This document shows positions 17,779 through 24,666 of a stretch of DNA of 29,615 nt, in pieces; positions within the stretch are counted from its first letter, which is position 1, and each line of letters begins with the position of its first letter. The notes beneath the pieces were generated by a model. It made no database searches. It was not told where the DNA came from and saw nothing but the letters and a program-made list of their open reading frames with translations. The position numbers were made by a program, and so were the translations under genes. Source of the stretch: DASVAL01 sp035649575 (GTDB taxonomy: Bacteria; Planctomycetota; UBA1135; UBA2386); NCBI GenBank assembly GCA_035649575.1, contig DASRJH010000311.1, positions 1 to 29,615 of the forward strand, in the 5' to 3' direction.

Positions 17779-17796
17779 CAGGCAGGATCCTGCCTG
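17779..17796. promoter_or_regulatory. Perfect 18-base palindrome between the NagZ-fusion and SGNH genes
   Basis: CAGGCAGGATCCTGCCTG is a perfect inverted repeat (7-bp arms around GATC). It lies four bases past the NagZ-fusion stop and about 33 bases before the SGNH hydrolase start. As RNA it could form a short hairpin able to stop or protect transcripts. As DNA it could be a dimeric repressor site. No T tract follows, which argues against a standard terminator. Confidence 0.45.
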
Positions 17797-17800
17797 GGAA

Positions 17801-20578
17801 CTAGCGTAGCGAACCGAGCACGAGATCGTGAACGGCTCGGCGTACGCCGAGAATCTTGTTGTTGACGCGGGTCGGATGCACGCGGTTGCTGAGCAGCACG
17901 ACGCAGAGGTCGTGCTGCGGATCGCACCACAGCGAAGTGCCCGTGAAACCCGTGTGTCCGAACGCGCCGGCCGGCACCGTGGTGCCGCCGTAACCGCCGC
18001 TCGCGAGCAGTTGGAAGCCGAGGCCTCGCGTCGTGTCGTCGCCGAAGCCGGCCGGGCGGGTCGCCATGGCCACGAGCTCGCGAGGCAGCACGGAGCGCCC
18101 GCCCGCGAGCATCGCGACGCAAAACCGCAGCACGTCGTGCGCGGTCGCGAACATGCCCGCGTGCCCCGAGATGCCGCCCATCGCGAACGCATTCTCGTCG
18201 TGCACGAAGCCGCGCACGATGCCGCCGCGCGATGGGTCTTCCTCGGTCGGCGCCGCGACGATCGGCGGACCGTCGGTCGGGACGAACCGCGCGCCCGTCA
18301 TCCCGAACGCGTCGAACACCTCGCGCTGCGCGAACACCTCGAACGGCTCGCCGCTGCAGGTCTCGACGATCGCCATCAGCAGCACGAAGCCGAGGTCGCT
18401 GTAGGTGACGCCCGCGCCCGGCTCGCTCATCAGAGCTTCGGCCGTCGCCGCGCGCGCGATGGCCGCCTTGCCCTTCAGCGTGCGGTAGTAGCGTTCGTAG
18501 GCAGGCAGACCGGCGTTGTGCGCGAGCAGGTGGCGCACCGTGACGAGGTCCTTGCCGGTGCCCGTGAACTGCGGCAACCAGTTCTGCACGGGCTCGTCGA
18601 TCGAGAGCTTGCCCGCGGCGACGAGACGCAGGATCGCCGGGGTCGTCGCGCAGACCTTGGTCAGCGACGCAAGGTCGTAGAGCGTGTCGGGCGCGACGGG
18701 CGGGTCGTCCGCTTCGTAGCCGAGCTTTCCGACAGCGACCGCCGCGACGAGCTCGCCACCGCGCGCGACGAGACAGACTGCGCCCGGGAACGCTCGCTCG
18801 GCCACGGCACGTTCGAGCAGCGCGCGCAGGTTTCCCGGCAGTGCTTGGTCGAGGTCGTGGGCCGCCGGCGTCGAGACCTCGACCTTGCTGCCCGGCAGCA
18901 CCGTCAGTCCGGTGCCCGCGGCTGCGACGCCGGGGATCGTCACGGGCAACCGCCCGCGGATCGGCGCCTGCCCGCGCAACGCCGCGGCAGATGCGGCTTC
19001 GACGCGTTGCGTCGACACGAACGCGCACAGGTAGGTGTCGACGGCCGGCACCTGCTGCACGAGGTAGGGGTTGCCGAACGAGACCGCGATCACCTGCTGT
19101 TCCTCGCGCAGCGCCTGGACGACCGGTCGCAGCGCCGGCGGCAGGCCGATCTCTCCCGAGTAGGAGCGGACCTTGACGTGCAAGGCCAGCACGACGCGCT
19201 TGGCCCCGCGCACGCGCTGCGCCGCGGCCGCGATCTCGTCGGCCCCGCTCGCGGCCGACACGCGCAGTTGGGCCTTCGCGATGTCCCTGAGCGCGCTCGC
19301 GAACGCCGCGCCGCCCGGTTCATCCTTGTCGAGCAGCGTGACGGCGACGGTCTGGTCGGCGCCTTCCGCGGTGAGCGGCAGCAGCCCACCGCGGTCGCGC
19401 ACGAGCGTGAGACCGCGCGCGGCGATCTCGTCGGCGATCTGTTCGGCCGCCTTCGTGTGCACACGCTGCTGCCAGTCGGGTGCCGTGGTCCCGCCACCCG
19501 CGAGCAGCCCGACCCTCGCCTTCAAACGCAGGATGCGCAACACCGCCTCGTCGAGCCGGGCCATCGGCACGCGTCCCGACTGCACTGCTTCGATCACGGC
19601 CGCGCGCGCCGCGAGCGGATCGGGCGGCATCAGCAGCACGTCGGCGCCCGCGAGCAGGGCCTGCACCGCGACCTCGCCGGGCGGAAACGCGTTCTTGACG
19701 CCGCCCATGCCGAGCGCGTCCGTGACCACGAGACCCTGGAAGCCGAGCTCCTCGCGCAGCACGTCGCCGAGGATGTGTTTGCTCAACGTCGCGGGCACCG
19801 TGCTTGCTTCGCCAAGCCCCGGCACGGCGAGGTGTCCCGTCATCACCGATTCGAGGCCTTCCTTCGCCGCGACCTGGAACGGCAGCAGCTCGACCTTGCG
19901 CAGACGCGCGCCGTCGCCGGGCACCGTCGGCAGCGCGAGATGCGAGTCGGAGTCGACGTCGCCGTGGCCCGGGAAGTGCTTGCCACACGCGACCAGACCT
20001 TCGCTGCGCACGCCGCGCGCGAACGCGGCGCCGAGCCGCGCGACGAGCGCCGGATCCTCGCCGAAGCTGCGCACGTTGATGATCGGGTTCTGCGGGTTGC
20101 TGTTGACGTCGAGCACGGGCGCGAAGACCCAGTGGAAGCCCAGCGCCTTCGCTTCCTGCGCCGTGATCTTGCCCATCGACTCCGCGAGTGCTTGCGACCC
20201 TGTCGCTCCGACGAGCATCTGGTTGCCGAGCTCCGTGGCGCCCGAGAGGCGGAACCAGACGCCGCCTTCGAAGTCGCCCGCGAGCAGGAGCGGCACCTTC
20301 GCCGCGGCCTGCAGCTTCGGGATCAGGCTCGCCGCGTGCTCGACCGTGCCGAGGCTCAGGATCACCCCGCCGAGACCGGCGTCGCGCACCCAGCCGAGCA
20401 CCTTCTCGTGGTTCTGCGCCTTGCTGCCCTCGGGGCGCGAGAGGGTCCAGCTCACGAACAGCTGCCCGGCCTTCTGCTCGAGCTCCAGCCTGGCGAGCAG
20501 GGCTTGCACGTCGTCCTGCGCCGCGAGCGGCAACGCGAGCAGCAGCGCGAGAGAGCCGGAGCCAAGACGCGGGTTCAC
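17801..20578 (-). CDS. Secreted NagZ-like GH3 beta-N-acetylglucosaminidase fused to serine beta-lactamase-fold (AmiE-like) domain
   Basis: This 925-residue protein starts at the GTG at 20578, which overlaps the nagB stop in a GTGA arrangement. A signal peptide ends near LPLAA-Q. Residues 25-360 are a NagZ-type GH3 barrel, with the acid/base loop KHFPGHGDVDSDSH (200-213; D211-H213 dyad) and the nucleophile D287 in VVTDALGM. Residues 365-570 are the second GH3 domain. Residues 580-925 are a class C/PBP-like serine hydrolase: S638-x-x-K641 in ASLTK, Y726-S-D, and H875-T-G in place of KTG. NagZ removes GlcNAc from muropeptides. In Bacillus subtilis the beta-lactamase-fold enzyme AmiE, encoded beside nagZ and murQ, then cuts the MurNAc-peptide bond. 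Here both activities appear fused and exported. This reading is inference from architecture and neighbours; a peptidase or esterase role is the alternative. The longer frame upstream of 20578 is nagB shadow. Confidence 0.9.
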   Translation of the reverse strand: MNPRLGSGSLALLLALPLAAQDDVQALLARLELEQKAGQLFVSWTLSRPEGSKAQNHEKVLGWVRDAGLGGVILSLGTVEHAASLIPKLQAAAKVPLLLAGDFEGGVWFRLSGATELGNQMLVGATGSQALAESMGKITAQEAKALGFHWVFAPVLDVNSNPQNPIINVRSFGEDPALVARLGAAFARGVRSEGLVACGKHFPGHGDVDSDSHLALPTVPGDGARLRKVELLPFQVAAKEGLESVMTGHLAVPGLGEASTVPATLSKHILGDVLREELGFQGLVVTDALGMGGVKNAFPPGEVAVQALLAGADVLLMPPDPLAARAAVIEAVQSGRVPMARLDEAVLRILRLKARVGLLAGGGTTAPDWQQRVHTKAAEQIADEIAARGLTLVRDRGGLLPLTAEGADQTVAVTLLDKDEPGGAAFASALRDIAKAQLRVSAASGADEIAAAAQRVRGAKRVVLALHVKVRSYSGEIGLPPALRPVVQALREEQQVIAVSFGNPYLVQQVPAVDTYLCAFVSTQRVEAASAAALRGQAPIRGRLPVTIPGVAAAGTGLTVLPGSKVEVSTPAAHDLDQALPGNLRALLERAVAERAFPGAVCLVARGGELVAAVAVGKLGYEADDPPVAPDTLYDLASLTKVCATTPAILRLVAAGKLSIDEPVQNWLPQFTGTGKDLVTVRHLLAHNAGLPAYERYYRTLKGKAAIARAATAEALMSEPGAGVTYSDLGFVLLMAIVETCSGEPFEVFAQREVFDAFGMTGARFVPTDGPPIVAAPTEEDPSRGGIVRGFVHDENAFAMGGISGHAGMFATAHDVLRFCVAMLAGGRSVLPRELVAMATRPAGFGDDTTRGLGFQLLASGGYGGTTVPAGAFGHTGFTGTSLWCDPQHDLCVVLLSNRVHPTRVNNKILGVRRAVHDLVLGSLR

Positions 20579-21321
20579 GGCGCGCAGCCTACCCGTCTCG
20601 GGTCGATCCCGCTCTGCGCGTCGCGGTCGATCAGCACGAGCACACGCGCATGTCCACGCAGCGCGGACGCCGGGCAGACGGCGCCGCCCTCGCCGTGCAG
20701 CATCGCTCGCAGCGCGTCGGCCTTCGCGCGGCCGAACGCGCACAACACGATCCGCTTTGCATCGAGGATCGTCGCAATCCCCGAAGTGACCGCGTGGGTC
20801 GGCGGCTCGCCCGGCAGGAACCGCCAGCGCGCGTCGTCGCGCGTCGTCTCGGCCAGCCTTGCCACGTGCAGGCCGCGGTCGAACGGAGTTCCCGGTTCGT
20901 TGAACGCAAGGTGGCCGTTGCGGCCGATGCCGAGGAACTGCAGCGCCACGCCGCCCGCGCTCGCGATCTTCGCCGCGTGCGCCTTCAGGCTCGCCTCGGC
21001 TCCGTCGCTGGGCACGGGCAGAAACGCGCCGCGTGCGAGCATAGAGCCAAGCGGCGGGCATGCGGTGCAGAGCTCGTGCACCATGCCGCCGCGCTGCTGC
21101 GGCCCGAATCCGAGATACTCGTCGAGGTGCGTGGCGAGGAAGTCGGTCGCGATGCGCCCCGCCTGCAGCTCGACGGCCAGGGCCCGCAGGAACGGCGCGA
21201 ACGTGTTACCGGTCGCGAAGCTGATCACGCCGCGCCGCCCGAGTGCTTGACGAAACTCGTCGAGCAGCACCGGCACGGCCGCTTCGCACGTCAGCACGCG
21301 GACCTCGAGCGTTACACTCAC
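20575..21321 (-). CDS. nagB: Glucosamine-6-phosphate deaminase (NagB family)
   Basis: This 248-residue cytoplasmic enzyme isomerises and deaminates glucosamine 6-phosphate to fructose 6-phosphate and ammonia. Family motifs are FATGNTFAPF (35-44, phosphate-binding loop), THLDEYLG (64-71, with D67 for enolisation) and LGIGRNGHLAFNEPGTPF (130-147; H137 and E142 catalytic). The GRNGH form matches NagB as I recall it from Bacillus. 6-phosphogluconolactonase is a related alternative but lacks the LDEY and FNEPG blocks. The start is a GTG at 21321 with a weak ribosome-binding site. The stop overlaps the GTG of the NagZ fusion. Position in a murQ operon fits the end of a MurNAc/GlcNAc degradation route. 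Confidence 0.9.
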   Translation of the reverse strand: MSVTLEVRVLTCEAAVPVLLDEFRQALGRRGVISFATGNTFAPFLRALAVELQAGRIATDFLATHLDEYLGFGPQQRGGMVHELCTACPPLGSMLARGAFLPVPSDGAEASLKAHAAKIASAGGVALQFLGIGRNGHLAFNEPGTPFDRGLHVARLAETTRDDARWRFLPGEPPTHAVTSGIATILDAKRIVLCAFGRAKADALRAMLHGEGGAVCPASALRGHARVLVLIDRDAQSGIDPRRVGCAP

Positions 21322-21379
21322 GGCGGGCCACTTTGCAGAGTGCCGCAGGATCGATCAAGGGCGGGCTGTGCTGCCGGTG

Positions 21380-22543
21380 TCAGCGGTGCGCGGAGCGCCG
21401 CACGACGAACGGCAGCAGCCCGAGCGCCAGCACGGTCGCGCCGGCCGCGCAGAGGAACGCGGCCCGGGCCCCTACGCCGTCCCACACGGTGCCGATCAGC
21501 AGCGGTCCCATGCCCGCCGCGACGCCCTGCACGGCGTTGTACCAGCCGAAGCTGCGGCCGCGATTGCCTGCGCCGGTCAGGTCCGCCACGAAGCCGCGTT
21601 CCGCGCCCTCGGTGAAGGCCGCGTGCAACCCGTGCGCGGCGAACAGCGGCCACAGCCACCAGCTCTGCTCGACCATCGCGAACGCCACCATCACGAACGC
21701 GTGTGCGGTGAGGCCACAGCCGATCACACGCCGTCGCCCGAGGCGGTCGGACAAGGCGCCGAGCGGCTGGCTCAGCCCGGCGCGGGCCACGTGCAGCACG
21801 GCCCACAACAGCGGCAGGCTCGCGGCCGGCATGCCGAGCTCGTTCGCGCGCGCGAGCAGGAACAGATCGACGGCACCGCCGACCGCGGTCAGCGCGACGA
21901 CGGCGAAGAACGGCAGCAGCGTGCCCACGGGCGCCGGCGGCAGCGCGCCTGCTGCAAGAGCAGGCTCGTGTGGCGTCTCGCGCACCCATGTCACGAGCAC
22001 GAACACTGACAACAGGCCCGGCACGAGTGCGGCCAGGAACAGCGTTCGCATCTCGCAGCCGAGCGACAACAGCAAGCTGCCGAGCAGCGCGCCACCCAGC
22101 GCGCCCGCGTGGTCCATGCCGCGTTGCACGCCGAAGGCCTCGCCGCGCCGGTCGGCGGCGACACTCTCGGCGAGCAACGCATCGCGCGGCGCCGTGCGCA
22201 GCCCCTTGCCGGCGCGATCCGCGCTGCGCACAAGCACGGCCTGCCAAGGCAAAGCTACGATCGCGAACAGCGGCCGCATCAGCGCCGACAGCGCGTAGCC
22301 CGCGACGATCCATGGCTTCCTGCGGCCGAAGTGATCGGCCAGCCAGCCCCCCGCGAGCTTCATGCCCGCTACGACGAGCTCGCTGATCCCCTGCATCAGT
22401 CCGAGCTGCTGCATGGAGCCGCCGACGGCAGTGATGAGCACGGGCAGCAGCGGCACGATCAGCTCGCTGCCGACGTCGGTCAGGAACGAGACCGCACCGA
22501 GCGCGAAGACGGTGCGCGGCAGACGTGGTCGTGGCGCGGCCAA
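21380..22543 (-). CDS. MFS transporter
   Basis: This is a 387-residue major facilitator superfamily protein with about 12 hydrophobic helices. The N-terminal block SFLTDVGSELIVPLLP is followed by ISELVVAGMKLAGGWLADHFGRRKP (motif A at about 66-76). DRAGKGLRTAPRDAL (109-123) is typical of one MFS subgroup of unknown substrate, and a second motif A GALSDRLGRRRV occurs in the C-terminal half. The TTG at 22543 is chosen as start: it lies three bases after the previous stop and GGAAGG precedes it by about seven bases. A GTG at 22558 overlapping the upstream gene is the alternative. Inside the murQ-nagB operon it could import or export amino sugars or muropeptides, but sequence does not show which. 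It is not an obvious AmpG. Confidence 0.87.
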   Translation of the reverse strand: MAAPRPRLPRTVFALGAVSFLTDVGSELIVPLLPVLITAVGGSMQQLGLMQGISELVVAGMKLAGGWLADHFGRRKPWIVAGYALSALMRPLFAIVALPWQAVLVRSADRAGKGLRTAPRDALLAESVAADRRGEAFGVQRGMDHAGALGGALLGSLLLSLGCEMRTLFLAALVPGLLSVFVLVTWVRETPHEPALAAGALPPAPVGTLLPFFAVVALTAVGGAVDLFLLARANELGMPAASLPLLWAVLHVARAGLSQPLGALSDRLGRRRVIGCGLTAHAFVMVAFAMVEQSWWLWPLFAAHGLHAAFTEGAERGFVADLTGAGNRGRSFGWYNAVQGVAAGMGPLLIGTVWDGVGARAAFLCAAGATVLALGLLPFVVRRSAHR

Positions 22544-22545
22544 GG

Positions 22546-23724
22546 TCAGACCTTCCACACGATGCCGCGCCGGAACAGGATCGCGAGCACGGCATACCAG
22601 CCGAGCACCCAGAGCATCGCGAACGCGAGCGACGCGACCTTCGGATCGCCGATCGGCAGCAGGCATTCGCGAAAGAACCAGTCCTTCACGGGAACGCTGT
22701 GGCCGTCGACCGTCACCCGCCACAGCGAACCGACGATGCGGCCGAGCACGCCGCTGCCGATGAACACGAGCAGCGCGTTCCTGCCGTAGACCTGCAGCGG
22801 GTGCGCGAGCCGCTGGAACCCGCGCACTTCGAACGCCCAGACCGAGAGCCCGAGCCCCGTTGTCGCGATGCCCGCGGTCCACACCGCGTAGCTGCTCGTC
22901 CACAGCGCCTTGTTGAGCGGAAAGAACCAGCCCCAGACCGCGCCGGCAGCCATCAGCAGGGCACCGCGACGCAGCAGCACCGCGACCTTGCCCGCGACCT
23001 CGCCGCCTTCGCCGAGCACGCGCCCGGCCAGAACGCCGAACAGAACCGTGGCGACGGCTGGGATCGTGCTCAGCAGGCCCTCGGGGTCGTAGAGGCCGCG
23101 CGTCTGCTTCCACACGTGATCGCCGAAGACGGTGCGATCGAGCCAGCCGGCGAGATGGTCGCTCTTGCTGTCGAGGTCGGGCATGCCGCCGTCGGGCGTC
23201 GGACACCACTGGAGCAGCGGCCAGTAGAGCAACAGGCATCCGAGCAGCACAAAGCGCTGCGTGCGCAACGACGTGAACAGGAACAGCATCGCTGCGATGC
23301 CGTAGCAGACGCCGATGCGCTGCAACACGCCGGGGAAGCGCACCGTGAGCAGCGGGTCGAACAGTCGCTTGTCCGCTGCGAACGTGACGAGCGGGAACGC
23401 AGACAGGAACATCCCGAGCAGCACGAGGCTGAGGACGCGTTGGCCGATGCCCAACACGATCGGTCCACGCGCAGCGCCACGCTGCAACTTCTTCAGCAGC
23501 GCGGGCACGATCGCGACGCCCACGCAGAACAGGAACGTCGGGAAGACAAGGTCCGTGAACGTGCACCCGTGCCACTCGGCGTGGCGCAGCGGCGCGTACT
23601 GATACTCGGACCCCCACACCCCGGGGTTGTTCACGAGGATCATCGCCGCGATCGCGAGCCCTCGCAGCGCGTCGAGCCCGATCCAACGGCCGGACGGTGG
23701 GTTGGGCGGCGTGGTCGAGCCCAC
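22546..23724 (-). CDS. HGSNAT/NagX-like transmembrane acyltransferase family protein
   Basis: The GTG at 23724 shares one base with the murQ stop and gives 392 residues with about 10 membrane helices. N-terminal WIGLDALRGLAIAAMILVNNPG is the family signature of DUF5009/heparan-alpha-glucosaminide N-acetyltransferase relatives. It is followed by LRHAEWHGCTFTDLVFPTFLFCVG, where H48 aligns with the catalytic histidine of HGSNAT (in HAxWNG). HGSNAT moves an acetyl group across a membrane onto glucosamine. Bacterial NagX proteins of this family occur in GlcNAc utilisation loci. Here it sits between murQ and an MFS gene, so a membrane step in amino-sugar salvage is likely. Whether it acetylates or only transports cannot be told from sequence. 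Confidence 0.85.
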   Translation of the reverse strand: MGSTTPPNPPSGRWIGLDALRGLAIAAMILVNNPGVWGSEYQYAPLRHAEWHGCTFTDLVFPTFLFCVGVAIVPALLKKLQRGAARGPIVLGIGQRVLSLVLLGMFLSAFPLVTFAADKRLFDPLLTVRFPGVLQRIGVCYGIAAMLFLFTSLRTQRFVLLGCLLLYWPLLQWCPTPDGGMPDLDSKSDHLAGWLDRTVFGDHVWKQTRGLYDPEGLLSTIPAVATVLFGVLAGRVLGEGGEVAGKVAVLLRRGALLMAAGAVWGWFFPLNKALWTSSYAVWTAGIATTGLGLSVWAFEVRGFQRLAHPLQVYGRNALLVFIGSGVLGRIVGSLWRVTVDGHSVPVKDWFFRECLLPIGDPKVASLAFAMLWVLGWYAVLAILFRRGIVWKV

Positions 23725-24623
23725 TAGCCGAGCGCAGCGCGCACGCTGCCGTTGTGGGTCAGGAGCAGCGTGCGGGCCGTCGGCGGATCGACCTGGTGCT
23801 GCAGCACGACGATCGCCGCCTTGACCTCGCCGTCGCACTCCGCGAGCACGCGTTCGGCCGTACTCAGGTCACAGCCGGTCGCCTGCGACACGATGCGCAC
23901 GCTGCGCCCGATCAGCTTCTGGTTCGTCGCCTGCAGGTCGACCATCAGGTTGCCGTAGACCTTGTTGAGGCGCACGAACGCGCCGGTGCTCAGCATGTTG
24001 AGCACCATCTTCGTCGCGGTGCCGGCCTTCAGTCTCGTGCTGCCCGTGAGCACCTCGGGGCCCGTGACGACCTCGATCGGCAGCGCGGCCGCGGCCGCGA
24101 CAGCGCTGTCTCGGTTGCAGACCACGGCGACCGTCAGCGCCCCGACCGAACGCGCATGCTGCAGCGCGCCGATCACATACGGCGTGCGTCCGCTCGCGGC
24201 GATTCCGACGACGATGTCCTTCTGCCCGAGCCCGATCGCGTCGAGATCCTTGGCGCCGAGCGCTTCAGTGTCCTCGGCGCCTTCGACGGCCTTGCTGATC
24301 GCCCCGGCGCCGCCGGCCATGAGTGCCACGACCTGATCGGGCCGCGCCGAGAACGTCGGCGGGCACTCGGCCGCGTCGCACAGACCGAGCCGGCCCGAAG
24401 TGCCGGCCCCGCAGTAGACGAGGCGCCCGCCCTTGCGCATGCGTTCTGCGATCTCGTCGATGGCCGCCGCGATGCGGGGCAACGCGGCGCGCACGGCCTC
24501 GGCGACGCTGCGGTCCTCGTCGTTCATGACCGCCACGAGGTCGGGCGTCGACATCGCATCGAGATCGGCCGTGCGCGGATTGCGCGTCTCCGTGGTCAGC
24601 GTCGCGAGATCGGGCTTGGTCAT
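23724..24623 (-). CDS. murQ: N-acetylmuramic acid 6-phosphate etherase
   Basis: This 299-residue cytoplasmic SIS-domain lyase cuts the lactyl ether of MurNAc 6-phosphate, giving GlcNAc 6-phosphate and D-lactate. MurQ signatures are TETRNPRTADLD at 11-22 and the SIS loop CGAGTSGRLGLCDAAECPPTF (starting at 71, E86 catalytic candidate). VEGAED (113-118) contains the second conserved Glu, E114. Further on are IAASGRTPYVIGAL, GSTRLKAGTATKMVLNM and YGNLMVDLQATNQKL. The ATG at 24623 matches the family N-terminus; the in-frame extension upstream has no support. It is the first gene of the minus-strand salvage operon and is divergent from the sodium symporter gene across 43 bases. Confidence 0.97.
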   Translation of the reverse strand: MTKPDLATLTTETRNPRTADLDAMSTPDLVAVMNDEDRSVAEAVRAALPRIAAAIDEIAERMRKGGRLVYCGAGTSGRLGLCDAAECPPTFSARPDQVVALMAGGAGAISKAVEGAEDTEALGAKDLDAIGLGQKDIVVGIAASGRTPYVIGALQHARSVGALTVAVVCNRDSAVAAAAALPIEVVTGPEVLTGSTRLKAGTATKMVLNMLSTGAFVRLNKVYGNLMVDLQATNQKLIGRSVRIVSQATGCDLSTAERVLAECDGEVKAAIVVLQHQVDPPTARTLLLTHNGSVRAALG

Positions 24624-24637
24624 GACCGGGCGGCGCG

Positions 24638-24643
24638 AGTATA
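24638..24643 (-). promoter_or_regulatory. Candidate -10 box for the murQ operon
   Basis: On the minus strand TATACT, one mismatch from TATAAT, lies about 15 bases before the murQ ATG. It is one of very few AT-rich spots in the area. No good -35 is visible. Use would give a transcript with almost no leader. On the plus strand the same spot (TATAGC, 24640-24645) is a weaker candidate for the symporter gene. Confidence 0.4.
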
Positions 24644-24666
24644 GCTCTCTGCGCCGTTGCCCCCTC

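Noticed and set aside
17828..21250. A 1140-codon open frame on the plus strand
   Set aside because: It lies opposite the NagZ fusion and nagB. Its translation is Arg/His/Asp-rich with no domain, as expected for an antisense frame in GC-rich DNA, while the minus strand carries clear catalytic motifs.
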